A stretch of 64,000 nt of DNA from Levilactobacillus namurensis (GTDB lineage Bacteria; Bacillota; Bacilli; Lactobacillales; Lactobacillaceae), in NCBI RefSeq assembly GCF_032197885.1, contig NZ_CP134159.1:2542001-2606000 (forward strand), given 5' to 3'. The position numbers and the translations under genes were made by a program. The notes below the pieces were generated by a model. That model did not search any database, was not told the DNA's origin, and saw nothing but the letters and a program-made list of their open reading frames with translations. Positions 53,590 to 62,076 of the stretch are shown here, one piece after another. Position 1 is the stretch's first letter, and every line of letters begins with the position of its first letter.

Positions 53590-54054
53590 ATGGCAAACTA
53601 TATCCAAGAAATCCGCGCCCTAGTGGGGCACAAACCGATTCTGTTAAACGCGAGCGGGGGCATCCTGCTCAATGACCAGGGCCAAGTCTTACTCAACCTG
53701 CGGACGGACACCCACAACTGGAGCCTGCCCGGCGGCTACCTGGAGTACGGCGAGACCTTTGACGCCGCCTGCATCCGCGAATACCGCGAAGACAGTGGCA
53801 TCGACGTAGCGCTGGTGGCCCCCATCGGGCTGTTCGACCAAGGATTCACCACCTACCCCAACGGCGACCAAGCCCAAGTGATCACACGCTTATATCTGGT
53901 CCGCGCCGTGGGTGGCCAGGCCCTCCAGCAGGCCACCGACGAGACTTTAGACCTCCAGTACTTCAGCTTCGACGACCTACCGCCCCTGTTGAACCAACAG
54001 ACGGCCGATATGCTCGCCGCAGCCCAGACCTATTGTCAATCCCATGAACACTAA
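53590..54054 (+). CDS. NUDIX hydrolase
   Basis: A 154-residue NUDIX protein. The Nudix box runs from GGYLEYGETFDAACI to REYREDSGI (about residues 53-76), with the second Glu of the usual R-E-x-x-E-E pattern replaced so that the end reads REDSG. Substrates of the family are nucleoside diphosphate derivatives. The preceding LLNLRTDTHNWSLPG strand is typical. The start has only a weak ribosome binding site (AGTAGG). It lies 53 bp behind padA with no terminator between, so read-through from padA is likely. The substrate is unknown. Confidence 0.85.
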   Translation: MANYIQEIRALVGHKPILLNASGGILLNDQGQVLLNLRTDTHNWSLPGGYLEYGETFDAACIREYREDSGIDVALVAPIGLFDQGFTTYPNGDQAQVITRLYLVRAVGGQALQQATDETLDLQYFSFDDLPPLLNQQTADMLAAAQTYCQSHEH

Positions 54055-54059
54055 AACCT

Positions 54060-54095
54060 TAGGCGCTCAGAAGTTCCGACTTCTGGGCGCCTTTT
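54060..54095 (+). terminator. Rho-independent terminator
   Basis: Stem AGGCGCTCAGAAG/CTTCTGGGCGCCT followed by TTTT. Confidence 0.85.
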
Positions 54096-54301
54096 GCGAT
54101 CTCACAAGATTCTGTCCGCAATTCACGGCTTAATTTAGCAAAACGGGTCGTCGTCCTTTCCCGGTTTAGCGTATAATAATGTCAGGTCAGAACACTTGAG
54201 GGTCCTGCCTTTTTAGCCGAAAAACCACCCTAGTTCTGCGTGATTTATAACTTGTATGATTAGAGCAGCCATCTATTTTCTCAAAAAGGAGCTTCGTCCC
54301 T

Positions 54302-55387
54302 ATGCAAACCTGTCCGCATTGTCATCAACCCGTCACCGCTGGCAGTCGCTTCTGTGAACACTGCGGCTACGACCTGACCCAGACCCAGGCCCCGGCCGCC
54401 ACCGCTGGTCGCCGGCGGGCCAACTCCCCGTCGCCCCGGTCCCACCACCATTGGCTGGGCAAAGTCTTGGGCGGCGTGATTGCCCTGGCCGTCATCGTGG
54501 TCGCCTTCTTAGGCGTCGGCTTTTACCACCGGCAAGCCGGAAAGCCCAAGCAGATCACCACGATCACCGACGCCATCACGGCCAACCAAAGCAATGATCT
54601 AGCCAAGCACCTGACCAGTGACGACCCTAGCCTCAAGATCACGGGCGACACGGTCCAGCCGTTCTTGGACTACACCCGCAAGCATCCCCAGTACGTCAAG
54701 AACATGCGTGCCGACCTGCTGGATTCCGGTGAGACCCGCGACCACACCTTTAAACTGGTCACAGCTGGCCACACCCTAGGCGTCCTGCCCGTGTATAAGT
54801 TGCAGGTGGCGACCATGCATCCCCACCTCAGTACCAACGCCGCCAACGCCACCATCCTGGCGAACAACGATGCGGTGATCACGGCCAAGAACGACCACTT
54901 CACCTACACCGCCGGCCCCCTGTTCCCTGGGCACTACACGTTCAAACTCTCGGGGACCCGCGATAAGGCCAGCGTCACCACAGATCTGCTGGGAAGTCAG
55001 GACCGTAACCAGGCCATCGCGCTGACCGCCAAGGCGGCGAAGACCACTAGCAGTTCGACCACCACGACCACCAGCAATTCCGGGACCGGCGAGCAACCAC
55101 ACCCCAACGACCAATCCAGCAGTGCCACGCGGGGGCAATTGGAAGCCGACATGTCTTCGGACGCCCAGGAAGCCATCGACGCGGCCAGTGACGACTACGA
55201 TTTCGACCCCGACGACGAGCGCTACACGGTCTCTGAACCCCATCCGCAAGTTCTCGAAATCAAGACCTACGACCGGGATACCGGCGTGTCAGACGGGACT
55301 TACCGCTACGACCAAGTCCACTCGATCGTCAGCCTGTACAACGCCAGCACCGGTAAGTTCGAAACCAATGATGACGACGATGATTAA
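54302..55387 (+). CDS. Zinc-ribbon membrane protein, TcaA-like (1)
   Basis: A 361-residue protein. N-terminal zinc ribbon with paired Cys in CPHCHQ and CEHCGYDL, a basic linker, a single membrane helix near residues 57-75, then an extracytoplasmic part. The latter (ITTITDAITANQSNDLAKHL...) resembles the repeated domains of TcaA/YvbJ-type proteins, including a VLPVYKLQV strand and a PGHYTFKLSG strand. A Thr/Ser-rich spacer and a small acidic C-terminal domain ending in DDDDDD follow. AAGGAG precedes the ATG. It is the first of four zinc-ribbon genes in this region. A sensing or glycopeptide-stress role is known for TcaA in staphylococci; here it is only an analogy. Confidence 0.7.
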   Translation: MQTCPHCHQPVTAGSRFCEHCGYDLTQTQAPAATAGRRRANSPSPRSHHHWLGKVLGGVIALAVIVVAFLGVGFYHRQAGKPKQITTITDAITANQSNDLAKHLTSDDPSLKITGDTVQPFLDYTRKHPQYVKNMRADLLDSGETRDHTFKLVTAGHTLGVLPVYKLQVATMHPHLSTNAANATILANNDAVITAKNDHFTYTAGPLFPGHYTFKLSGTRDKASVTTDLLGSQDRNQAIALTAKAAKTTSSSTTTTTSNSGTGEQPHPNDQSSSATRGQLEADMSSDAQEAIDAASDDYDFDPDDERYTVSEPHPQVLEIKTYDRDTGVSDGTYRYDQVHSIVSLYNASTGKFETNDDDDD

Positions 55388-55548
55388 TTGAAACTGGTTT
55401 AGCGCCCAGCCGTTGTCCTAATTCGTCTTACCAGACAACTGCTAAGTCTAAACGGGCCCTAGTTGATTTCTGGGTTCAACGCTAGTTTCAAAGTCATTCA
55501 TCATCCGTAATTGTCAGCTAATGCCATGTCATTTTCACCGCCAATTGA
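55388..55548. other. Intergenic region upstream of repeat copy 6
   Basis: No gene or terminator visible between the first zinc-ribbon gene and repeat copy 6. Confidence 0.4.
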
Positions 55549-55701
55549 CAGCCCGGAGGCGAGCAGAGGCTTAGCCAGCGAAGTGATGGTTAGTCAGCGA
55601 TTCTTGCTGGCTTACCATCAGGCCGAGTTTTGAAATTCGCGCCTTTAGCGAAGTTCAAAATCGTGCCCGCAGGCGTTCCAGCCTCTGAGCATAGGCGGGC
55701 G
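55549..55701 (+). repeat. Structured intergenic repeat, copy 6
   Basis: Outer arms CAGAGGCT (55563-55570) and AGCCTCTG (55679-55686). First inner hairpin TGATGGTTAGTCAGC/GCTGGCTTACCATCA, second TTTTGAA-TTCGC/GCGAA-TTCAAAA. Conserved CGTGCCCGC and CGTTCCAGCC blocks follow. Confidence 0.82.
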
Positions 55702-55742
55702 AATGGCTTTATCTCAGATGTAAACGAAAGGAAGTCTTTAAT

Positions 55743-56183
55743 ATGAAACAAACCACTAGCCGTATCTGTTCCCAATGTGGGTACCAGAACGCCGGCGACG
55801 CTAACTTCTGCCTGAAGTGTGGCGCTAAGCTCTCCGCGGCCGACGACTACATCATGGTGCCCCACAGTAGCGACCTGTCCTTCCCCCTGACCGGGCTGGA
55901 CCTAACGGACGACGAAATCGCCCAAACTAAGCGCTTCGTGATCACCCAAGCCACCACGATTCCGGCGGGTTACCGTAGCGCTGGCCTGGTCTTCGCGGAA
56001 AGCGACGTCGCTCCGCAAGCCGGGCAAAAGGCCGCTTGGGAGGACCTGATGAAGCATCTGATGGCCCTTCTGTTGGCCAAGCACTACGACGGTTGCGCCC
56101 ACATCGTCCTTCAACCGCAACCCACCAACCCTAGTCAACTCTGTCTCTACGGCGAAGCCCTCGTGGCTCAGCCGCAAGTCTAA
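55743..56183 (+). CDS. Zinc-ribbon protein, soluble (2)
   Basis: A 146-residue protein. N-terminal zinc ribbon (CSQCGYQNAG and CLKCGAKL), then about 110 residues with an AQTKRFVITQATTIPAGYRSAGLVFAE-type core of mixed alpha/beta composition (I give only the opening: QTKRFVITQATTIPAG). There is no membrane segment. AAAGGAAG precedes the ATG, and the next gene follows 12 bp later, so it is in one operon with the two proteins downstream. I do not recognise the C-terminal domain; a YbjQ-like heavy-metal-binding fold is conceivable from the strand pattern, but unproven. Confidence 0.6.
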   Translation: MKQTTSRICSQCGYQNAGDANFCLKCGAKLSAADDYIMVPHSSDLSFPLTGLDLTDDEIAQTKRFVITQATTIPAGYRSAGLVFAESDVAPQAGQKAAWEDLMKHLMALLLAKHYDGCAHIVLQPQPTNPSQLCLYGEALVAQPQV

Positions 56184-56194
56184 GGAGGCGCGTT

Positions 56195-57712
56195 ATGAAC
56201 CAACGTCCGTTTTACGCGCCCGCTGACGACCAGGCCGGTGGCGACCGGCCCAACTTCTGTCCCCACTGTGGCCAACCCGTCGCCCCGACTGACACTTTCT
56301 GTCAAAATTGTGGGTACAACTTGGTCACCGACCAAGTGACCAACGACCAGACGCCCGAGGCGCCACAGCCGACGACCTCCGCACAGCCCAACCCGCAACC
56401 GACGGCTTCGCAGACCACGACGCCGCAACCAGCTCCGACGCCCCAACGGCGCCCGCGCACACCCCTGACCAAGTCCCAAAAGGCCAAGTGGTGGGGCCTG
56501 GGACTGGTTGGGGTGGTCCTCATCGGCCTGATTGGCTGGGGTGGCCACTACTACTCGAAAGCCACCACGCTAGACCGCATCACCAGCGACATCCGGAGCG
56601 GGAAACACCTAACTCACGACTTTGCCAGCAGTAGCGCTGATTTGAAACTGACCACCGCTAAGCTGGTCCCGGTCAACCGCTACTACCGCGATCATCCCCA
56701 ACAGCTGGCCAGCTTAAAAGCGCAACTGGCAGCCGGAGGTCGGAGCACCGACGGCCACTTCACCTACCGGTCTACGGGACGACGTTTCCTGCTCTTCCCT
56801 AAGTACCAGATCAACGTCACGCCGGTCTATCCGACGGTCACCACCAACCACGCCAAGACAGTAATTTCCCTGGATCACCACACGGTCGCCACGGCGAACA
56901 GCGATACATATACCAAGAAGCTGGGGGCCTTAGTCCCCGGCGAATACCACTTACAGGCCAGCGGTAAGGTCGGCAGCCACCAGCTGACCAACAGCAGTGA
57001 CTACCACATCACCAGCGATGCGACCTACGACCTCGAGTTGCGGACCATTTCGGCGACCTTTAATACGGTCCCGGCGTCCACCATTTACCTCAACGGCAAG
57101 AAGGTGGGAACGGCCGATAACACGGGGGCCTTTACGCTCAAAGACGAACCTTGGTCCGCCAACATGAGCGTTTACGCCCAGTATGGGTCGACCAACGGCA
57201 CGGCTAAGTCGAACACCGTGATGCTGGATAAAAACGCCGACGGGGACACCGTCGACCTCAAGTATCCGGGCGTGATTGACGAAAGCGATGCGGACGACTT
57301 CATTAGTAACCTCTTCACGGCCATCGAGAACCTGTCGAACGGCGGTGACATGGATGACGCCACGGACGACGAAGACGACGACTTAGACGCCTTCTTCGAA
57401 AACGGCAGTAGTAACACCGAGTACCAGCAGTTTAAGTCCATGGGCCAAGGCTACTATAAGGATGACAACATCGACGGAACCACGATTACCACCACCATCA
57501 AGGACATCCAGCCCGGCCCCGACCGGACCAGTCTGGTCACCTACACGGTCAAGTACGACTTCATGCTCGACGACTACGACCACATCCAGACCTTCCAGTA
57601 CACGGCAACGGTTAAGGATACCAGCCACGATAGCGATGCGAGTCTCAACAACCAGATTGTAAAGATCACACCCGCGCAAAAGATCAACGACTACCACGAT
57701 AATGATGACTAA
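56195..57712 (+). CDS. Zinc-ribbon membrane protein, TcaA-like (3)
   Basis: A 505-residue protein. Zinc ribbon CPHCGQ and CQNCGYNL at about residues 22-41, Pro/Thr-rich linker, basic patch, membrane helix near 100-118 (GLGLVGVVLIGLIGWGG), then an extracytoplasmic part. The domains resemble the first zinc-ribbon protein (LFPKYQINVTPVYP, LVPGEYHLQASG) plus a TcaA-type Ig-like unit with VPASTIYLNGKKVGTA. The C-terminal about 130 residues contain a very acidic stretch (DDATDDEDDDLD) and a further alpha/beta domain. AAGGAGG precedes the ATG. It is cotranscribed with the flanking zinc-ribbon genes. The function is unknown. Confidence 0.7.
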   Translation: MNQRPFYAPADDQAGGDRPNFCPHCGQPVAPTDTFCQNCGYNLVTDQVTNDQTPEAPQPTTSAQPNPQPTASQTTTPQPAPTPQRRPRTPLTKSQKAKWWGLGLVGVVLIGLIGWGGHYYSKATTLDRITSDIRSGKHLTHDFASSSADLKLTTAKLVPVNRYYRDHPQQLASLKAQLAAGGRSTDGHFTYRSTGRRFLLFPKYQINVTPVYPTVTTNHAKTVISLDHHTVATANSDTYTKKLGALVPGEYHLQASGKVGSHQLTNSSDYHITSDATYDLELRTISATFNTVPASTIYLNGKKVGTADNTGAFTLKDEPWSANMSVYAQYGSTNGTAKSNTVMLDKNADGDTVDLKYPGVIDESDADDFISNLFTAIENLSNGGDMDDATDDEDDDLDAFFENGSSNTEYQQFKSMGQGYYKDDNIDGTTITTTIKDIQPGPDRTSLVTYTVKYDFMLDDYDHIQTFQYTATVKDTSHDSDASLNNQIVKITPAQKINDYHDNDD

Positions 57713-57726
57713 CGGAGGACTTTAAT

Positions 57727-58638
57727 ATGGAAAAGACCACCTCGAAATTCTGTCCGCAATGCGGGCAACCCCTCGCAGCGGGGGCTAAGTTCTGTACCCA
57801 CTGCGGGTACCAACTCAAGACACCGGCGGCTACGGCCGCACCGGACCAAGCCACGAACACTGCGTCGGATCAGCGCCAAGCCACGACCCATTCCCAGGCT
57901 GAAAACGCCGACCCAGCGGCCCCTAACCAGCGCCGCGACGACGTTCAACGGGTCAAGCGCTTCTCGGGCAACTACTTTGCCTGGTGGCTGGCGACCGTCA
58001 AGCACCCTACCCGAACCGTCGAGCAGACCCCGGCCCTCTTCGGCGGGGTGACCTACCTGCTGGCGGCCCTATTCCCAACGTTGGGACTGATGTTACTGGG
58101 CTTTCGGGCCGCATCCGCGGCCAACCAGGCCACGAACCTGGAGCTCAACCTGACGGGCATCATCTGGCGCGTTAGCGTTGCCGTTTTAATTGTCTTACTG
58201 CTGACGCTGGCCATTTACGCGGGCGTGGGCTACGGCTTCCGCCGGCTCAACGACACCACCGGTCAGCTGACGTTCAAGGCTTACGCCACCAGCTTTGCGG
58301 GCCTGTTAAACTTGGGGCTCGCCATCGAGGCGCTGGGCGTCATCGTCAGTCTGTTCACGCCGGTCGACTCCGCAACGGGTCTGGTCAGCTGGGGTTTCTT
58401 GTTCCTCCTGATTGGGGCGGCCATGCTGATTTTAAACATGGCCTTCGTCTACAGCGTGGTCAGTGACACGCCGCAACCGCGGTGGGACACTTTCTACCTG
58501 TTAGTGGTCGCCATCATCGCCCTCTCCTTAGCCCTAGGAATCTTTAGCGGCTTGGTCGGCGGCGTGATTGGCAGTTCACTGGAGAACACCTTCTCGCAAA
58601 TCTTCGATAGTTACGGCAGCACTTCTAGTATCTGGTAA
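57727..58638 (+). CDS. Zinc-ribbon multipass membrane protein (4)
   Basis: A 303-residue protein. N-terminal zinc ribbon CPQCGQ and CTHCGYQL (residues 9-27), a polar linker to about 80, then five or so hydrophobic helices (for example LLAALFPTLGLMLLGF, VAVLIVLLLTLAIYAGVG, FLFLLIGAAMLILNMAF). This fits the membrane proteins often found next to TcaA/YvbJ-like zinc-ribbon proteins in Firmicutes. GGAGG precedes the ATG, 14 bp behind the previous gene. It is the last gene of the group, followed by a terminator. The role is unknown. Confidence 0.65.
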   Translation: MEKTTSKFCPQCGQPLAAGAKFCTHCGYQLKTPAATAAPDQATNTASDQRQATTHSQAENADPAAPNQRRDDVQRVKRFSGNYFAWWLATVKHPTRTVEQTPALFGGVTYLLAALFPTLGLMLLGFRAASAANQATNLELNLTGIIWRVSVAVLIVLLLTLAIYAGVGYGFRRLNDTTGQLTFKAYATSFAGLLNLGLAIEALGVIVSLFTPVDSATGLVSWGFLFLLIGAAMLILNMAFVYSVVSDTPQPRWDTFYLLVVAIIALSLALGIFSGLVGGVIGSSLENTFSQIFDSYGSTSSIW

Positions 58639-58643
58639 CTTTT

Positions 58644-58675
58644 AAAATCCGCGGTCTTCTGGGACGGCGGATTTT
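58644..58675 (+). terminator. Rho-independent terminator
   Basis: Stem AAAATCCGC/GCGGATTTT closing the zinc-ribbon operon. Confidence 0.8.
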
Positions 58676-58739
58676 GTCTGCCCTTTGTAGCCTAACCGTG
58701 GTATTCTAAGACTTAGACATTCTCGAAGGGGGCTCTGTT

Positions 58740-59273
58740 ATGAGCTTAATTTATATCGAACGCGCAACCCTGGCAGCTTTGCCAGACATCATGGCCATCA
58801 TCGATAGCGCTAAGGCCTTATTAAAGGCCGACGGTAGCCCGCAGTGGCAGGACGGATACCCGGATACCGACACGTTGAAACGCGACATTGCTGCGCAGCA
58901 ATGCTGGTTGTTGATGGTGGACGGAAAGATTGCGGGGACGGCAACCATGGTGGTGGCCGACGACCCCAACTATCACCAGATCTATAATGGGGCTTGGCAA
59001 AACACCACGGACCCTTACGCCACGATTCACCGGATTGCAATTGGTGCCGGCTTTGGCGGTCAGCACCTGAGTCACTACTTCTTCTCCAACCTGATCAGTG
59101 CGGCGTACCGCGACGGCATCCGCAACTTCCGCATCGACACCCACGACTTAAATAAGCGGATGCAGGCCATCGTGACCAGCTTCGGGTACGCCTTCCGGGG
59201 GAAGATCTACGTGGACGAACCCGCCGAGAATCCTGAGGACAATGCGCGACGGGCTTATGAGTTGAATTTGTAA
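58740..59273 (+). CDS. GNAT family N-acetyltransferase (second member)
   Basis: A 177-residue GNAT protein of the same subfamily as the one at 358-906. Acetyl-CoA binding motif HRIAIGAGFGGQHLS at residues 97-111, strand RIDTHDLN at 131-138, and the PQWQDGYP block at 34-41 that both share. AGGGGG precedes the ATG. It is a single gene with a strong terminator. The substrate is unknown; low similarity over the C-terminal 30 residues suggests the two proteins act on different substrates. Confidence 0.85.
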   Translation: MSLIYIERATLAALPDIMAIIDSAKALLKADGSPQWQDGYPDTDTLKRDIAAQQCWLLMVDGKIAGTATMVVADDPNYHQIYNGAWQNTTDPYATIHRIAIGAGFGGQHLSHYFFSNLISAAYRDGIRNFRIDTHDLNKRMQAIVTSFGYAFRGKIYVDEPAENPEDNARRAYELNL

Positions 59274-59351
59274 GATTAGCAGGTGGTCATCGGCCTTACC
59301 AAGTGCCCAGACAAGACTTGACCACCACTTGGACTAGAACCATCAAACCAC

Positions 59352-59396
59352 AAAATGGCACGACTTCCGGAAAATTCCGAAGTCGTGCCATTTCTT
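59352..59396. terminator. Bidirectional rho-independent terminator
   Basis: Perfect 15-bp stem AAATGGCACGACTTC/GAAGTCGTGCCATTT between convergent genes. Confidence 0.9.
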
Positions 59397-59412
59397 TACG
59401 CTCCATGTCAAT

Positions 59413-60663
59413 TTAGTGTGCTTTTTTCAAAATATACTTAGACGTAATCACTGCCAAGCAAACGCCCAACCCCAGCGGTAACAGGGCCGAGTAGTTCAAA
59501 TGACAGACCTCAAAGATCATAAATAGTGCCATCAACGGCGCCTGTTGCGAAGCCGCTAATAATGAGGACGCACCGAGTAACCCGATCTCCCAAATCGGGA
59601 CTGCGGGGAAAAAGTGATTGACCACGATTCCAAAGGTCACACCAACTACCGCGCCAATCGCAATCGACGGCGTCAAGGTTCCCCCAGAGGCCCCCGCGCG
59701 CAGGGAAAGTACCGTCACCAGGGCCTTTAAGACCGCTCCGATTAACAAGACCTTCAAGATAAACCCGGCGTTAGTGGTCGCAAACGCGGTCTGGGCCAAA
59801 GGCCGCCCGTTACTCATGATTTCTGGGAAGTAAAAGGCGATGAGCCCCGTCAACAACGCCACCAACGGCAGTTACCAAAGTAGCTTGTTGTCCCGGGTCT
59901 GGTGAGCGTTCGCCCATTTAAACAGCTTGCGGAACAGGGAACCTAAGATACCACAAACCGGACCCACAACCAAGACCACCAAGGTACTGATCAGTGAAAA
60001 CTTACCGTTGCCGACGCCGTAATAGGGATGGAACCCCTTGAGGAGCGACCCCACCAACATGGCCTCAATGGACATCGTCAGACTAACCAGAATCGACCGT
60101 TGATCAATGCGTTTCAACAACAGCTCGAGGCTAAACATGGTCCCGGTAATCGGCGCAATGTAGACGCCGGCGAATCCGGCACCGGCCGCGGCGGCCACCA
60201 GCAACTTGCGGTCTTCCGCCGACAACTGGACCGGCGTGAACTTACTCATGAACCGTTGCCAGGTCTGGGAGAGCATAGCCCCCAGTTCCCGGGGCGCCAA
60301 TTCTTTCCCGACGGACCCTCCGACACCCACGAAGAAGATTTGGGTGAAGACGTGTAGCGCCGTGGTGCCCACGGGCATCTTTTTACCATCTAATCCCTGA
60401 TTAATGGAGACCGTGGGCTTCATCTTGGTTCGCATGAACCACCACGAAAGGGCCGCTAGGATGCCCCCTACCACTAACGAAATCAGCCGAATTTTACCGC
60501 CCGCGGCCCAGGCCACTGGCGACCAAGTGGTTTCGTTGTAGCGTAAGAAGAGGTGCTCAATCACGTCATAAAAGAGGCTCAACGCCAGCGACCCCATTCC
60601 CGCAAGCACCCCAATGATGATGGTGGAGATTGCGAGCACTCTGTTTTCTTTACTCTTTAACAT
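59413..60663 (-). pseudogene. ClC-type chloride channel/transporter with an in-frame stop codon
   Basis: One continuous frame of about 416 codons interrupted only by a TAA at 59872-59874. Before the stop are the ClC blocks GGSVGKELAPRELGAM (form of G-x-x-x-G-x-E-G/A-P) and AAAAGAGFAGVYIAPITGTMFSLELL; after it are LSLRAGASGGTLTPSIAIGA and the C-terminal helices. The first part ends DNKLLW and the second resumes LPLVALLTGLI, so a single base change (for example from AAA, GAA or CAA) explains the stop. The start has AAAGGA upstream. Family members are chloride channels or chloride/proton and fluoride exchangers. As sequenced it would be non-functional. Confidence 0.85.
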
Positions 60664-60693
60664 ATCAAACGTCCTTTGTGATTAATTTTAAGA

Positions 60694-61704
60694 TTATCCA
60701 TGGGTTCTCACCGAAACCCCATTCGTCACCCGACCAGTCGCCCACCATTCCCGAAAGTTCTGGTAGCTAACTTTGATCATGTCTTCTAAGGCCGGCTCGG
60801 TGAAGGACCCCATGTGCGGGGTCACCATCACGCGCGGGTGGGCTAACAACTGCCGCACGGCTGCATCCGGAACCGCGGCGACTTGGCCAAAGTCCTGGCC
60901 GATCAACTGGGTCTCGTTGGTCACCACGTCCGCCCCGTACCCGCCAAGTTGGCCGGCATCTAGGGCGTGTAGAATCGCCGCCGGGTCCGCTAATTCGCCA
61001 CGCGCCGTGTTGACTAGAACGGCCTGGGGTTTCATTTGTGCTAAGAACTGCTGGTCCAAAGACTGGTCGTTCTCCCCCGGAATATACGGGACATGAACCG
61101 AGACGATGTCACTGTGGCCCAATACCGTGGCGCGGTCGCCGAACGTCACCACTTGCCGGTCGGCAACCTTAGGGTGAGGGGTGTAGGCCATGACCTGTGC
61201 GCCCAGTCCCCGGTAGAGGCGGGCCTCCGCCATCCCGATGCGTCCAGCACCGATGATGCCCACCGTCGCCGTATGGAGTTCCCGGCTAAAGTAACTGGCG
61301 GGTACCCGAAAGTCCCCCTGACGCGTCCGCTGAACTGCTGCATCGACGTGGCGAAAGAGGCTGAGCCCCAAGGTCAACGCCAGTTCCGCCACCGCATACG
61401 GGGAGTAGCCCGGTACCCGGGCAATCTGGATACCGAATTCCGCGGCCGCCACTAGATCGATATGGTTAACGCCCACAGAACGCGTGAAGACTGCCCGAAT
61501 CCCCCACTTGGCGAATTGGCGCAGGTTTTCCCGGTCCACCACGCAGTTCCCGCGGACCAGGACCCCGTCCGCGCCGCGGGCTTGGTCGGCGTTGGCGTGA
61601 GTCAATAAATCCGCCACATAGGTCATCTCGAAGTGGTCATGATTTAACCGGTCGAAGTACGGCCGCTCGTTGGGCCGCACCCCGTACGCCGTAATCTTAG
61701 CCAT
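60694..61704 (-). CDS. D-2-hydroxyacid dehydrogenase (D-lactate dehydrogenase-like)
   Basis: A 336-residue NAD-dependent dehydrogenase. The substrate-binding Arg lies in FTRSVGVNHIDL or VNTARGELAD, the cofactor loop is VGIIGAGRIG (about residues 148-157), and the catalytic His is in TPHMGSFTE near residue 300. The pattern is that of D-lactate/D-2-hydroxyisocaproate dehydrogenases, which reduce 2-oxoacids such as pyruvate to D-hydroxyacids. AGGGGG precedes the ATG. It is a single gene between the ClC remnant and the EAL gene. Which oxoacid it prefers cannot be told by eye. Confidence 0.88.
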   Translation of the reverse strand: MAKITAYGVRPNERPYFDRLNHDHFEMTYVADLLTHANADQARGADGVLVRGNCVVDRENLRQFAKWGIRAVFTRSVGVNHIDLVAAAEFGIQIARVPGYSPYAVAELALTLGLSLFRHVDAAVQRTRQGDFRVPASYFSRELHTATVGIIGAGRIGMAEARLYRGLGAQVMAYTPHPKVADRQVVTFGDRATVLGHSDIVSVHVPYIPGENDQSLDQQFLAQMKPQAVLVNTARGELADPAAILHALDAGQLGGYGADVVTNETQLIGQDFGQVAAVPDAAVRQLLAHPRVMVTPHMGSFTEPALEDMIKVSYQNFREWWATGRVTNGVSVRTHG

Positions 61705-62057
61705 GATACCCCCTACTTTCCTGTTCGATAGATTTACTATACCACCGATTAACCCCCATTTTTAGCGCTGGGACCTTTAAATAAGTCCTAAATGTGGCCA
61801 CCTGCGAATCACAATAAAGGCGTTGCACCATCCCCGAACCCCCGGATATTCGCAAGTAAACACTTGCGCTAACCCCTAGGGCCCCGTGGGATTCACGCGG
61901 ACAAACACCCCCAAGATCATAAAAATAAATCCGAAAGAATAACGGTATGCGCGGTTGAAATGTTACTGGTTTTTGATATTGGATAGCGTCTTTTAGTCGC
62001 TATTTTACGACATAGGCTGTATAATTGCGGGTAGTATGAAACCCATCGAGTTTATGG
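61705..62057. other. Intergenic region upstream of the EAL gene
   Basis: Contains an inverted repeat ATAGCG/CGCTAT (61983-62003), a candidate extended -10 (TG-TATAAT near 62018-62026) and otherwise nothing recognisable. Confidence 0.45.
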
Positions 62058-62061
62058 AAAG

Positions 62062-62075
62062 GGGATTTTAATCCC
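62062..62075 (+). promoter_or_regulatory. Hairpin over the ribosome binding site of the EAL gene
   Basis: GGGATTTTAATCCC can pair (GGGATT/AATCCC). It overlaps the AAAGGGG Shine-Dalgarno region and ends 1 base before the ATG, so it may limit translation. Confidence 0.45.
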
Positions 62076-62076
62076 G

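Noticed and set aside
2376..55701. Intergenic repeats considered as CRISPR
   Set aside because: Units are about 150 bp, far apart, with internal stems; no short direct repeats with spacers are present anywhere in the window.
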